A model generated the notes under the pieces. The model was given only the letters and a program-made list of their open reading frames with translations. It had not been told where the DNA came from and did not search any database. Below are positions 15,064 to 25,045 of a stretch of 64,000 bases of DNA, in pieces. The position numbers and the translations under genes were made by a program. Source of the stretch: Streptomyces zingiberis (GTDB lineage: Bacteria; Actinomycetota; Actinomycetes; Streptomycetales; Streptomycetaceae); NCBI RefSeq assembly GCF_012034935.1, contig NZ_JAATEN010000003.1:124001-188000 (forward strand). Reading direction: 5' to 3'. Every line of letters begins with the position of its first letter. The first letter of the stretch is position 1.

Positions 15064-17568
15064 TTGTCAAATGTGGAAGTGAAACGCGAGCAGGAATTCA
15101 TGGACGTGCTGTACGCACGGCTGGAGGAGCTGCGCGAGCAGGCGGAGGGCGAGCTGCGGGCCGCGCTCACCCCGTCCGGGGAGGGCCCGGGCGGCACCTA
15201 CCAGGCGCGGCTGGAGCGGGACGTGCTGGTCGCGGAGCGTTCCGGGCTGCTGGCCGCGTTCAACTCCGGGGAGCGCGGGTTGTGCTTCGGCCGGCTCGTC
15301 TTCCAGGACGGCCGGGACCACCACATCGGCCGTATCGGTATGCGCCGTGACGACCCGGACCGCACGCCCCTGGTGATCGACTGGCGGGCCGAACTCGCCC
15401 GTCCGTTCTACCTGGCCACCGGTCACACGCCGATGGGATTGCGCCGTCGCCGGCACATCACCTCCGAGGGGCGGACGGTGACCGCCCTGCACGACGAGAT
15501 CCTGGACCTCACCGACCGGGAGCGCACGGGCCACGAGGGCACCGACGCGGACGCCGTCCTGCTCTCCTCCCTGGGCGCGGCCCGCACCGGGCGGATGCAC
15601 GACATCGTCCAGACCATCCAGGCCGAGCAGGACCGCATCATCCGCGCGCCGCACCAAGGCGTGATGGTGGTCGAGGGCGGGCCCGGCACCGGCAAGACCG
15701 TCGTGGCGCTGCACCGCGCCGCCTATCTGCTCTACGCGCAGCGGGAGTTGCTGGCCCGCCGGGCGGTGCTGATCGTCGGCCCCAACCCGGCGTTCCTCGG
15801 CTACATCGGCGAGGTGCTGCCGTCGCTGGGTGAGACGGGCGTGCTGATGGCCACGCCGGGCGAGTTGTTCCCCGGCGTGCGGGCCACCGGCACCGACACC
15901 CCGGAGGCCGCCGAGGTGAAGGGCCGTACCGAGATGGCCGGCGCCCTCGCGGCCTGCGTACGGGACCGGCAGACGCTGCCCGAGCCGGCCACCGTCGTCG
16001 CCACGGAGGACGGGGACCTGCTCCTCGACGCCGACCTGGTCGCCCTCGCCCGGCAGGAGGCGCGCGAGACCAGGCTTCCGCACAACCTCGCGCGCCCCAC
16101 CTTCGCCTTCCGCGTCATCGACGAACTGACCGCGCAGCTCGCCGACCGCATCGGCGCCGACCCTTACGGCGGCCCCAACCTCCTCGGCGCGGACGACATC
16201 GCCCAGCTCGGCGTCTCCGTCGCCGCCGCGCCGGAGGTACGGGCGGCCATCGACGCCCTGTGGCCGCAGCTCACCCCGGAACGGCTGGTCGCGGACTTCC
16301 TCGCCGATCCCGTCCACCTGTCCGAGGCCGACGCGGCGGCGATCCGCCGCGAGGGCGGTCCGTGGACCCCGGCGGACGTCCCCCTGCTGGACGAGGCGGC
16401 CGAACTGCTGGGCGAGGACGACTCGGCGGCGCGCGCCCGCGAGGAGGCCGAGCGGCAGCAGCGCGTCGAGTACGCGCAGGGCGTGCTCGACCTCTCCTAC
16501 GGCTCACGGACCCAGGAGTTCGAGGACCGCGACGACGAGGACTCCGAGGTGCTCGGCGCCCACGACCTCATCGACGCCGAACGGCTCGCCGACCGCTCCG
16601 AGGAGGCCGACCACCGCAGCGCCGCCGAGCGCGCGGCGGCCGACCGCACCTGGGCCTTCGGCCACATCATCGTGGACGAGGCCCAGGAGCTGTCACCGAT
16701 GGCCTGGCGGCTGCTGATGCGGCGCTCCCCGACCCGCTCCATGACGCTCGTCGGCGACCCCGCCCAGACCGCCGAGCCGGGCGGCACCGGCTCCTGGGAG
16801 CGGATCCTCGCGCCGTACGTCGGCGACCGCTGGGAGCACATCCGGCTGGGCGTCAACTACCGCACGCCGAGCCAGATCATGGACGTGGCGGCGGGGGTCC
16901 TGCGCGCCGTCGACCCCGCGTTCCGGCCGCCGCGTTCGATCCGGACGACGGAGAACCGGCCGTGGGTGCACACGGTGGACGGCGGCATCGGCGCCGGTTC
17001 CGCCACCGGCACCACCACCGGCACCGACGGGGCGGGGTCCGTCACGGGGGCCGGGGCCGGGGTCGGGACCGGGCCGGGCACGGGTACGGGTACGGGTACG
17101 GGTACGGAAGCCGCCCGGGACACCGCGGCCGCCCTCGCGGCCGGGGTGGCGGAGACCGTGGCCCGGGAGGCCGCCCTGCTCGGCGACGCGGCCGGGGAGG
17201 GACGGCTGGCGGTGATCACGCCCCGCGAGCGGGTGGCCGCGCTGGCCGCCACCCTGCCGGAGGCGTCCGCCGGGCCCCGTCCCGATCTCACCCGGCCCGT
17301 CGTGGTGCTCGACCCCCGGCAGGCCAAGGGGCTGGAGTTCGACACGGTGATCGTGGCGGAACCGGCCGAGTTCGGGGTGAGCGACCTGTACGTGGCGCTC
17401 ACCCGGGCGACGCAGCGGCTGGGCATCGTCCACGCCGCGCCACTGCCGACAGGGCTGGGACCGGGGCTCACGTCATGGACAGACCCCGGGACCGGGGACG
17501 GGAGCGGAAGCGGAAGCGGGGCCCGGAACGGGCACGGAGCGGGGGTCGGGAGCGGGGCCGGGGGTTGA
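15064..17568 (+). CDS. helD: HelD-type RNA polymerase recycling motor ATPase
   Basis: An 834-residue UvrD/Rep-like SF1 ATPase. It begins with an antiparallel coiled-coil arm (EFMDVLYARLEELREQAEGELR), followed by the HelD-specific region LCFGRLVFQDGRDHHIGRIG and DWRAELARPFYLAT. The Walker A GGPGTGKT lies near residues 204-211, IIVDEAQELSPMAW (motif II) near 535, VNYRTPSQIM after it, and the late motif KGLEFDTVIV plus DLYVALTRATQRLG. HelD proteins pull stalled RNA polymerase off DNA and some protect against rifamycins. The start is a TTG (GGGAG upstream); a GTG at 15073 is an alternative. A Gly/Thr-rich insertion of about 45 residues (nt 16980-17115) containing GGTACG tandem repeats sits between helicase motifs, and the C-terminus is another Gly/Ser run. 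Both are absent from typical members. Confidence 0.85.
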   Translation: MSNVEVKREQEFMDVLYARLEELREQAEGELRAALTPSGEGPGGTYQARLERDVLVAERSGLLAAFNSGERGLCFGRLVFQDGRDHHIGRIGMRRDDPDRTPLVIDWRAELARPFYLATGHTPMGLRRRRHITSEGRTVTALHDEILDLTDRERTGHEGTDADAVLLSSLGAARTGRMHDIVQTIQAEQDRIIRAPHQGVMVVEGGPGTGKTVVALHRAAYLLYAQRELLARRAVLIVGPNPAFLGYIGEVLPSLGETGVLMATPGELFPGVRATGTDTPEAAEVKGRTEMAGALAACVRDRQTLPEPATVVATEDGDLLLDADLVALARQEARETRLPHNLARPTFAFRVIDELTAQLADRIGADPYGGPNLLGADDIAQLGVSVAAAPEVRAAIDALWPQLTPERLVADFLADPVHLSEADAAAIRREGGPWTPADVPLLDEAAELLGEDDSAARAREEAERQQRVEYAQGVLDLSYGSRTQEFEDRDDEDSEVLGAHDLIDAERLADRSEEADHRSAAERAAADRTWAFGHIIVDEAQELSPMAWRLLMRRSPTRSMTLVGDPAQTAEPGGTGSWERILAPYVGDRWEHIRLGVNYRTPSQIMDVAAGVLRAVDPAFRPPRSIRTTENRPWVHTVDGGIGAGSATGTTTGTDGAGSVTGAGAGVGTGPGTGTGTGTGTEAARDTAAALAAGVAETVAREAALLGDAAGEGRLAVITPRERVAALAATLPEASAGPRPDLTRPVVVLDPRQAKGLEFDTVIVAEPAEFGVSDLYVALTRATQRLGIVHAAPLPTGLGPGLTSWTDPGTGDGSGSGSGARNGHGAGVGSGAGG

Positions 17569-18667
17569 GGTCGAGGGCCGAAGGCTGAGGGTGGGGTCGT
17601 GGGTTGACGCCGGACCTCCGAGGCGCGGGGCCGAGGCCAGGGCGAGCGCGTGGCGCCACCGGAACCGGCCGGTCCGGCCCGGCCTGGCCCGGCCTGGCCG
17701 TGTCGGATCCTGCCCGGAGGCTTGGACGGAACCGGCGACGGCACGGGCTACGGGGCCGTCCCACCGAAACGCGTGACACCGCCGGAGCCGGTCCGGACCG
17801 GACCGGCCGTGTCCGGCCCTGACCGGAGGTCCGGGCGGAACCGGCGACGGCACGGGGCTACGGGTCACCGGTCCACCGGAGCACGGGAGCACCGCCTCGC
17901 CGGAGAACGGCCCAGCGGAGCGCGAGCGCGCCGGGGAACGGGCACCCCGGGGCGCGGGCACCCCGGAGTGCGGGGGCACCCGAGCGCGGGCAACGTCCGG
18001 GTGCCGGCACACCCGGACCCGGCGGCGCGGGCGCGGCGAGACCGACGCCGGGCCAGGCCGGGAGGACCGGGCCAGGAGAAACGGGCCGGGAGGACCGAGC
18101 CGGGCCGGGAGGACCGGGCGAGCCCGGCCAGGGAGCCCGGCCCGCACGGTGAAGTGAAACGCGGGGGATTATCAAGGCTTTTCCCCCGAAGGGGTGTTCA
18201 TCCCGCTCCGTCTGGCGTGTTGGCCTGGGCCACCGGGACGATGAGAGGCGCCGGTCGCGGCCCGTGGCTGCTGCCGGTTCGTGGTGAGCCGTGCGGGAAC
18301 GGGAGCGGGCACGGCCGGTGTTCCCGCGCCATGGGGACGCCGTGCGGGCCCGTACCCGGCTCCGGGAGCCCGCCCGGCTCACCCGTCCCCTCCTCCGCCG
18401 CCCGGCGGCTCCCGAACCCGGAGCCGGCGGGGGCACCGGTCCCCGGCCGTCCGGTGTGGCCGGGTGGGCACCGCCCGGCCACCCCGGGCCGGTCCCCGGC
18501 CACCCCAGGCCGGTCCCCGGGCTCCACCGCGCCCGGACCGCGCCTCTCCGCCGCCTGCTCCGCCGCCTGCTCCGCCGCCCAGCGTTCCGGCCGGCGCTCC
18601 GCCCGGTATCCGCCTCCGCGCTCCCGCCGCCGTCCCGCTCGTGTCCCTGCCCCGCGAAAGGACTCAC
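17569..18667. other. 1.1-kb gene-free, repeat-rich region
   Basis: Frames are open on both strands, but none has domain content or a good start. A degenerate tandem duplication of about 66 bp begins at 17701 and again at 17810; both copies hold the 20-mer GGAACCGGCGACGGCACGGG (17728 and 17837). At 18162-18188, CGGGGGA and TCCCCCG flank the only AT-rich stretch (ATTATCAAGGCTTT), a possible promoter or operator about 480 bp before the lipase gene. The downstream part repeats CCCCGGCCACCCC-type units. Confidence 0.55.
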
Positions 18668-19909
18668 GTGACCACAACGACCGTGCTGGAGGATCCGCCG
18701 GAGAACGCGCCCGCCGGGGTCGCCTTCTACACGCCTCCCGAACTCCCGTCCGAGGGCGAACGTGGCTCACCGGTCTATCAGCGGCGGCTGGACAACCCGG
18801 TCGCGCAGCTGAAGGAGGGCGACAACTGGCTGGTCCTGTACCGCTCACAGGACGCGCACGGCGGTCCGGTCGCCACCTCGGGCATCCTCGCCCTGCCCCG
18901 CACACCGCCCCCGGCCGCGGGGTTTCCCGTGATCAGCTGGGCCCACGGCACGGTCGGGGTGTCCGACCTGTGCGCGCCCTCGCGCGACGACGTGCACTCC
19001 CCCGCGCACGCGGTGAACACCTATCCGCAGACCCTGCTCAACACCTTCCTCCGCCGCGGCTGGGCCGTGGCGATGACGGACTACGAGCACCTCGGCACCA
19101 CCGGCGGACGCCACCCCTACATGCTCGGCGCCTCGCACGCCGCCGCCGTCCTCGACATCGTCCGCGCCGCCCGCCGGCTCTTCCCCGGGCGGCTCGCCCG
19201 CCGCTTCGCGATCGTCGGCCACTCCCAGGGCGGGCAGGCCGCCCTGTTCGCCGCCCACCACTCCCCCTCCCACCCCGATCTCGACCTGGCGGGGGTCGCG
19301 GCGATCGCCCCGGCCAACCACCTCCTCGGCATCGTGCGCGCCGGCTCCGTCGTCCCCTCCCACGCGGAGGACGGCGGCTACGCCTTCACCCCGCTGCTGC
19401 TCAGCGGCGCCCTGGGGGGTGATCCGGCCATCCGCCCCGAACAGGTGCTCTCCCGGGCGGCCCACGCCCTGTGGCCACACGTCGACGAGCGCTGCCGGGC
19501 CGGACTGAGCCACCCCGACTCCTGGGGCGGGCTGCGCGGCACCGAGCAGTTCCGCGGGGCCTATCCCGCGCTGCCCAACCCCGACCAGCAGCGGTTCGAC
19601 GCCCAGCTGGCCGCCATGAACCCGGACCTCACGCTGCCCGTCCCGGCCCGGATCAGCCAGGCGGCGGACGATCCGCGGGTCCGCGCCGACCCGGCCCCGC
19701 TCCAGGGCACGGACGACCTGGTGGCGGAGTTGCGTGAACTCAACGCCACCGGCGGCCGCCCCCTGCTCTACCAGCGCTACCCGGCGGGCGAGGTCCCGGG
19801 GGACGAGCCCCTGGGCGTCCATTTCGCCACCATCAACCACGACCTGCCCCACCTCGTCGCCTGGCTCACGCCCTTGCTGAACGGGGCCGGTTACGGCGAC
19901 GGGAGCTGA
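18668..19909 (+). CDS. Secretory-lipase-family alpha/beta hydrolase without signal peptide
   Basis: A 413-residue alpha/beta hydrolase of the LIP/secretory lipase type. The nucleophile elbow GHSQGG is at about residues 182-187. Upstream are FPVISWAHGTVGVSDLCAPS (oxyanion region) and AVAMTDYEHLGTTG. The C-terminal INHDLPHLVAWL carries a candidate catalytic His. Members hydrolyse triacylglycerols or other esters. AAAGGA is placed 8 bases before the GTG at 18668, which fixes the start. No signal peptide or lipobox is present in this frame, unlike most family members, so it may act inside the cell or leave by an unusual route. Confidence 0.85.
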   Translation: MTTTTVLEDPPENAPAGVAFYTPPELPSEGERGSPVYQRRLDNPVAQLKEGDNWLVLYRSQDAHGGPVATSGILALPRTPPPAAGFPVISWAHGTVGVSDLCAPSRDDVHSPAHAVNTYPQTLLNTFLRRGWAVAMTDYEHLGTTGGRHPYMLGASHAAAVLDIVRAARRLFPGRLARRFAIVGHSQGGQAALFAAHHSPSHPDLDLAGVAAIAPANHLLGIVRAGSVVPSHAEDGGYAFTPLLLSGALGGDPAIRPEQVLSRAAHALWPHVDERCRAGLSHPDSWGGLRGTEQFRGAYPALPNPDQQRFDAQLAAMNPDLTLPVPARISQAADDPRVRADPAPLQGTDDLVAELRELNATGGRPLLYQRYPAGEVPGDEPLGVHFATINHDLPHLVAWLTPLLNGAGYGDGS

Positions 19910-20186
19910 ACGGGACCCCGGGCCGGACGGGCCGGACGGGGCCGGACGACCGGGAAACCCGGCGGACCGCACGGCCCGGACGGCTCCGGCGTCCGGCTCG
20001 ACGGACTTGCCCGCACCGAACCGGCGATCCGGGCAGGCCCGCCGAGCCGGCCGGACGCCCTCCGGCCGGCCCTCGCGCCGGCACCCCCCGCGCGGAACGG
20101 CGGGCCCGCCACACCCCGCCCCGGCCGGGGCTGAGAGTGCGGCGGACCCGCCGGAGGTGGATCGTTCCGCGGAGGCCGTCGCCCCG

Positions 20187-23100
20187 TCAGAGGATCCGGA
20201 ACAGCTTGGCGCCGAAGCCCGGCTCCTCCTTGGGCTCCTCCAGTGCCAGCCCCACCTTCACCTGACCGGGCCCGCTGCCCACCGTCAGCAGCCCCACCTT
20301 CGTGCCGGCCGCCGCCTCGTGCGGGATCGTCCTCCCGCCCTCGGTGAGCGCGAGGTCCACCGTCAGGCCCGGCCAGCCGACCGCCGTCACGTCCTCCGTG
20401 ACGACGACGGGCGTCCTCCCGCCCAGGCCGTCGTCGACATGGCCGACGACCTCGCCCTTCTTCACCACCTTGGCGTCGACGAGAGCGGCCTGCGCGCTCT
20501 CGATCAGCTGCTTGCTGACCGCCGTCACGCTGTCGATGGCGGGCACCTTGTACTGGGCCAGCGCCGCGCCGATGATCAGCTGCGTCGTCCCGGCGATCCG
20601 CTGCTCCGCCGCGAAGAGCAGGTTCCCGCCCGCCGCGGTGGTGGTGCCGGTCTTGATGCCGATGCCGGTGTAGGGGACGAGACGGTTGTAGTTGAGGTGC
20701 CGCTCGCCCTGGCTGTCGACGTACTCCGTCTTCGCGGAGATCTCCTTGAAGACCGGGATCGCCATGGCCGCCTTCCCCAGTTTCACGAGGTCCTTGGCGG
20801 TGGAGACGGTGTCCTTCTCCAGCCCGCTGGGGTCGGTGAAGGTGGTGTTCTCCATCCCGAGGTCCTCGGCGGCGGCGTTCATCTTGTCGACGAAGTCCTC
20901 GGAGTGCTTCTGCTCGTACCAGCGGGCCATCAGCCGGGCCACGTTGTTGGCCGAGGGCAGCATCAGGGCCTCCAGCGCCTCGTACTCCGAGAGCATCTGG
21001 CCTTCCTTCAGCGGCACCACCGACTCCTGGTCGGCCTTGCCCTTCTCGTACTCCTCCACCGCCCGCGCGTCGACCTTCATCTTCACGCCCTCGCCCCCCT
21101 TCTTGACCGGGTGGTCCTTCAGGAAGACATAGGCCGTCATGACCTTGGCGACGCTGCCGATCGGCACCGGCTTCTCCTTGCCGGAGGAGCCGAGCGAGCC
21201 GAGGCCGGAGATCTCCACATGCGCCTGCCCCTCCTCCGGCCAGGGCAGCGACGGCTTCTGGCCGTCGAACGCGAACTGCGACTCGGCGGTCAGCGTCAGC
21301 GTCGGCTCCGGCAGCGGACGGACGGCCTGCGCGACCGCAAAGACGATCGCCAGCAGGAGCACCAGCGGCGTCCAGATCTTGACCCGGCGGACCATCGTCC
21401 GCAGCGGGGTCTCCGGGGGCGGCGGGGTGTTGGTGAGCTGCGCCAGCAGGTCGAGCGGGGGCAGCGGCTGCTGCTTGGTCCGCTCCGACTCCACCTCCGC
21501 CTCGGCCTCCGGCGAGGCCGCCCCGGGTTCCGTCCCGGTCGCGGTCCCGGCGCTCGCGGTCCCGGCGGGAGACGCCGTGGTGCCCGCGCCGGCGGAGGCC
21601 GTGTCCGTGCCCGGGGCGGACGTGGCACCCGCCGCGGACGCACCGTTCCCGCCCCCCGCGGCGCCGGTGCCGGGAGCGGTACCGGCCGCCGTCCCCCCGG
21701 CCGTGGACGCCCGCGCCGCCCAGGCGGGCGCGGAACCCCCGGCCTTACGGGGCGTACGGGGCGCCTCCTCCGCGCTCTGGAGGGGGACGAACGTGCTGGT
21801 CCGCTCGGCGGCGGACTCCTCGGTACGGGGGGTACCGGCGCGCGCGCCGCCGGATGTGGGGGAACTAGCGGTGGCGGGGGCGCTGCCGGTACCGGTGCCG
21901 GTGCCGCCCGATCCGGTACCGGTGCGTGCGCCTGAGCCGGTCCCGCCGTCGGCGCCGGCATCGGGGGTGCCGCCGGTGCCGGTGCCGGCTCCCCGGCCGG
22001 GACGGGCACCGGTGCCCGTCCCGGTCTCCGTGCCCGTACGGGCATCCGGCGTGGAGGACCCGCCGTCCGCGCCCGGCCCGTCGCCGTCCCGCTCGCGGGA
22101 GTCCCGCTCGGCGTCACCGGACGTGCCGGTGCGGGGCCTGCGCACCCGGATCGCCGTCGTCGGCTGGTCGACCGCACCGGCCGCCGGGGCGGTACGGCCC
22201 GCCCCGCCGGGGCCACTCCCCTTCTCGCCGGGGGCCTTCTCGCCGGTGGCCTTCCCGTCGGGGGTCTGCTTCTCCGGCGCCTTCTCCTCAGGCGCCTGCC
22301 GGTCCGGCGCCTCCGGCCCTCCCGGCACGTCGGACTCGCCGGAACCGGTGCTCTTCGAGGTCACGCCGGGCCCCTCGACCCGAGGATCACGCGGCACGGA
22401 CCCGCCGGCCACCGCCGGGCTCCCGGGCCCGGTGGACCGTGCGGGCTCCCCGGCCCCGGCGGAACCCGCCCGCTCTCCGGATGTCCCGGAAGCCGCCGGC
22501 TTCTCCCGCCCGGCGGACCCGCCGTCCCCGGCCGGGGCCCCCTTCGCGGGCCTGTCGGTGGACGCCCTCTCGGAACGCTTCCCGGAGCCCTCGGCGGCCG
22601 GCCCGTCGGACGACTCTGCGGGCACGCGCGTGGCCGGCTCCGCGCCACGGCCGGCCGCGCTCTCCGTGTCACGGTCCGCGCCGTCATCACTGTGCGCGGC
22701 GTCCTCACGGTGCGCGGCGTCCGAAGACGCGACCACGGAATCCCCCGGAGTGTTCACTTCAGCAACGCCCTCGGACGCCGACCGCACCTCGCCGTCCGTC
22801 GCCGGGGAGGACCCGGTCCCGGCGGACCGGACCTTCGCCGCCCCGCCTCCCACGGTCCCGGTCTCCGCGGGCTCCCCGTCCACGGTCCCGGTCTCCGCGG
22901 GCTCCGTCCTCGCGGACGCCGTCGTCGCAGGCTCCGCCGTCGCGGGCTCAGGCCTCGCGGCGGGCGCGCCGTCCGTGCCCGCGGACGGCTCGCCGCCCGC
23001 ACGCGGGTCCGGCCGGCCGTCCGAGCGCCCGTCCACCGCAGCGGAATCGCCGCTCGCCGTGTCTTCCCCGGTCACGCCCGTGCCGTCCGCGCCCTGCCCG

Positions 23101-23549
23101 TCCGTGCGCCCCCCACGGCGCTCCCTCGCCGGGCTCCCGCCCGGAGTGGTACCGCCGGTGTCCTCGCCGGGTGAGGGCTCGGGCTCGCCGGCGTCCGCCG
23201 GGGAAGCGTCCTCCGCCGAACCGTCTCCGCCGGCTCCCGCGGCGCCGCCCCCGCTCCCGCGTGCCGCGTCCGACCGGCCGCCGCCGGCCCGGGGGCCGCC
23301 GTCACGGGCTCCGTCGCCGGCTCCCTCACCGGCCACCTCGCCCGCCTCATCCGGCCGGCCCGCGCCGTTCGCACGGCCCGTCGCGCCGCCGCTCTCCGTA
23401 CCGTCTCCGCCGGTGTGCTCACCGCCGGACGAGGTTCCGAAAACGGCGAGCCGCGGATCGCGGCCGCCTTCCGCTTCCGCCCTCACCCCCGGCGACCTCC
23501 GCTGCTCCGAACTGCCGGGGGACTCGCCCGCCACCGATGCCTCCTCCAT
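20187..23549 (-). CDS. D-alanyl-D-alanine carboxypeptidase with giant disordered N-terminus
   Basis: A 1120-residue S11-family (PBP5-like) peptidase. Residues 1 to about 720 are low-complexity Gly/Ala/Ser/Thr/Glu/Pro, with a basic RVRRPRTG patch near 465. One transmembrane helix (VKIWTPLVLLLAIVFAVAQAV) lies near 724-744. The extracytoplasmic domain carries all catalytic motifs: SVAK (SxxK, about 797), SAN (about 865) and KTGT (about 966), ending in the PBP5-type C-terminal region. It trims terminal D-Ala from peptidoglycan stem peptides. By topology the 720-residue tail should be cytoplasmic. Homologues in Streptomyces also carry long tails, but this one is more than half the protein. It is divergent from the GPP34 gene. 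Confidence 0.9.
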   Translation of the reverse strand: MEEASVAGESPGSSEQRRSPGVRAEAEGGRDPRLAVFGTSSGGEHTGGDGTESGGATGRANGAGRPDEAGEVAGEGAGDGARDGGPRAGGGRSDAARGSGGGAAGAGGDGSAEDASPADAGEPEPSPGEDTGGTTPGGSPARERRGGRTDGQGADGTGVTGEDTASGDSAAVDGRSDGRPDPRAGGEPSAGTDGAPAARPEPATAEPATTASARTEPAETGTVDGEPAETGTVGGGAAKVRSAGTGSSPATDGEVRSASEGVAEVNTPGDSVVASSDAAHREDAAHSDDGADRDTESAAGRGAEPATRVPAESSDGPAAEGSGKRSERASTDRPAKGAPAGDGGSAGREKPAASGTSGERAGSAGAGEPARSTGPGSPAVAGGSVPRDPRVEGPGVTSKSTGSGESDVPGGPEAPDRQAPEEKAPEKQTPDGKATGEKAPGEKGSGPGGAGRTAPAAGAVDQPTTAIRVRRPRTGTSGDAERDSRERDGDGPGADGGSSTPDARTGTETGTGTGARPGRGAGTGTGGTPDAGADGGTGSGARTGTGSGGTGTGTGSAPATASSPTSGGARAGTPRTEESAAERTSTFVPLQSAEEAPRTPRKAGGSAPAWAARASTAGGTAAGTAPGTGAAGGGNGASAAGATSAPGTDTASAGAGTTASPAGTASAGTATGTEPGAASPEAEAEVESERTKQQPLPPLDLLAQLTNTPPPPETPLRTMVRRVKIWTPLVLLLAIVFAVAQAVRPLPEPTLTLTAESQFAFDGQKPSLPWPEEGQAHVEISGLGSLGSSGKEKPVPIGSVAKVMTAYVFLKDHPVKKGGEGVKMKVDARAVEEYEKGKADQESVVPLKEGQMLSEYEALEALMLPSANNVARLMARWYEQKHSEDFVDKMNAAAEDLGMENTTFTDPSGLEKDTVSTAKDLVKLGKAAMAIPVFKEISAKTEYVDSQGERHLNYNRLVPYTGIGIKTGTTTAAGGNLLFAAEQRIAGTTQLIIGAALAQYKVPAIDSVTAVSKQLIESAQAALVDAKVVKKGEVVGHVDDGLGGRTPVVVTEDVTAVGWPGLTVDLALTEGGRTIPHEAAAGTKVGLLTVGSGPGQVKVGLALEEPKEEPGFGAKLFRIL

Positions 23550-23904
23550 ACGCTCACCTACACATACCGGCCATATGCCGGAAACCGGATGCCGGCAACC
23601 GGCGCATACAACCTCGCCGGACCCGCACGCACCGGCCGCCCCGCCGTCCGCCCCTCCGGGCGCCGCCCCCCGCCGGCCCGTCGGCGCGGCGCGGCCCGCC
23701 GGTCCACCGCCTCAGTGTCCCGCCCGGAGGCCTCCGCTCCCGCCACCGGACCCGCCAGGCCCGTCTTCCGTGCCCGCACGATGCCCGTTCACCGGCTAGA
23801 CGAGGACGACATACCTAACGGTTCCCTCACAAACTCCCCACGCGCACTCGACAGACCATTGTGAGAGGGGTCACCCTGTCTGACATCCACGCGGGGAGGC
23901 ATGG
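23550..23904. other. 355-bp divergent promoter region
   Basis: Upstream of both the carboxypeptidase (start 23549, minus) and the GPP34 gene. It contains GGCCATATGCCGG and related ATGCCGG repeats around 23571-23605, and a less GC-rich stretch at 23810-23870 with CCATTGTGAG. I cannot assign promoter elements firmly. No gene is seen. Confidence 0.5.
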
Positions 23905-24627
23905 ATGGGCAGGAGCCGCAGAACAATTCCGGAGGAGCTTCTGCTGCTGGCCTTGGACCCGGCCACGGGCACCACGGCACAGCCGCAGTCGCTCGACCTC
24001 GGTCTTGCCGGGGCACAGCTAGTGGAGCTGGCGCTGGCAGGACGGATAGCCCCTGACGGGGATCGTATCGCCGTGGTGCTGCCACGGCCGACAGGAGATC
24101 CGACTCTGGACTCCGCACTGGAGTTGCTGCGCCGTCGCGGCAGCCCGGTACGGGCGGTCCACTGGATCGGCGGGCCCCGGCTGGGGCTGCGCCAGACGTA
24201 CCTCACCCATCTGGAACGCTGCGGCATGGTGCATGCCGTGGAGGGCCAGATGTGCGGAGTGCTGCCGACGACGCGCTACCAGGCGACGGAGACGGCGATC
24301 AGCCGGGACATCAGGAACCGGCTCGACAACGCGATCCGCACCGGTGTACCACCGGACCCGCGCACGGCCGCGCTGGCGGCCCTCGCGCACGCGGTGGGGC
24401 TCGGCAAGCACCTCTACCCGGGCAACGAGGGCCGGTCGTGCCGATCCCGCCTGCGGGATCTGATCCGGCACGACCCGATGGGCGGGCTCGTCGCGCACGC
24501 CGTGATGGACGTGCAGAACGGTGTCGCCGTGCAGCCGCGCCGCCCGGCGCCGCCGCGGGGCGGCCCGAGCGAGGGCATCCCCCAGCAACCCCGGCGCGGG
24601 TCGATGGCGCGCGCCGTGGCCCGCTGA
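23905..24627 (+). CDS. GPP34 (GOLPH3/Vps74-like) family protein
   Basis: A 240-residue single-domain GPP34 protein. The family N-terminus IPEELLLLALDPATGT is followed by LDLGLAGAQLVELALAGRI, RQTYLTHLERCGMVH and RNRLDNAIRTGVPPDPRTAALAALAHAVGL. The eukaryotic homologues bind phosphatidylinositol-4-phosphate at the Golgi; bacterial copies are widespread in actinomycetes and their role is largely unknown, with some links to development and membrane lipid binding. GGGGAGG lies 5 bases before the ATG at 23905. The last 30 residues are basic and Pro-rich. Confidence 0.9.
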   Translation: MGRSRRTIPEELLLLALDPATGTTAQPQSLDLGLAGAQLVELALAGRIAPDGDRIAVVLPRPTGDPTLDSALELLRRRGSPVRAVHWIGGPRLGLRQTYLTHLERCGMVHAVEGQMCGVLPTTRYQATETAISRDIRNRLDNAIRTGVPPDPRTAALAALAHAVGLGKHLYPGNEGRSCRSRLRDLIRHDPMGGLVAHAVMDVQNGVAVQPRRPAPPRGGPSEGIPQQPRRGSMARAVAR

Positions 24628-24651
24628 GCTGAGGGCCTTCCCGCCCTGCGC

Positions 24652-24690
24652 CCGGGCCGCATCCGACACGCGGTGTCGGATGCGGCCCGG
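24652..24690 (+). terminator. 18-bp perfect hairpin after the GPP34 gene
   Basis: The left arm 24652-24669 contains GGGCCGCATCCGACAC; the right arm 24673-24690 is its exact complement, with a 3-base loop GCG. It lies 25 bases after the GPP34 stop. No T-run follows, as usual for Streptomyces. The rest of the gap to 25045 shows no gene. Confidence 0.85.
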
Positions 24691-25045
24691 CGCGGGGCGG
24701 AGGGGCGTTCGCCCACCGGCCGTGCCCGTTGTGCGCGCACGCGCCCGCCCTACGGCGTGGGGGTGACCCCGGCCGGACGCCGGGGGCCGTGGCGCCGTCC
24801 TCGCGCGCCCACCGGGCCAGGCCGGCCTCCGGGCCGCCCAGGAGGCAGCGGCGGCACCCGGGCCGTCCCCGCATCACCACGCGCCGCGCCCCGTCTCCGT
24901 CTGCCACGCGCGGAACCGCCGCCGGGGGCGCCGTAGCACGAAGTGGCCGCCGAACGACCCTGTGTCGCCGTTTTCCCCCGCCGCGACACGCCGCGGTGGC
25001 AATCTGCTGGAACGAACAGCGGTCTCAAGTCGGAGGTGCGGCCTC

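Noticed and set aside
21139..23799. Plus-strand frames of more than 600 codons
   Set aside because: Antisense to the carboxypeptidase tail; Pro/Ala/Ser composition reflects the repeat-rich codons of that gene.
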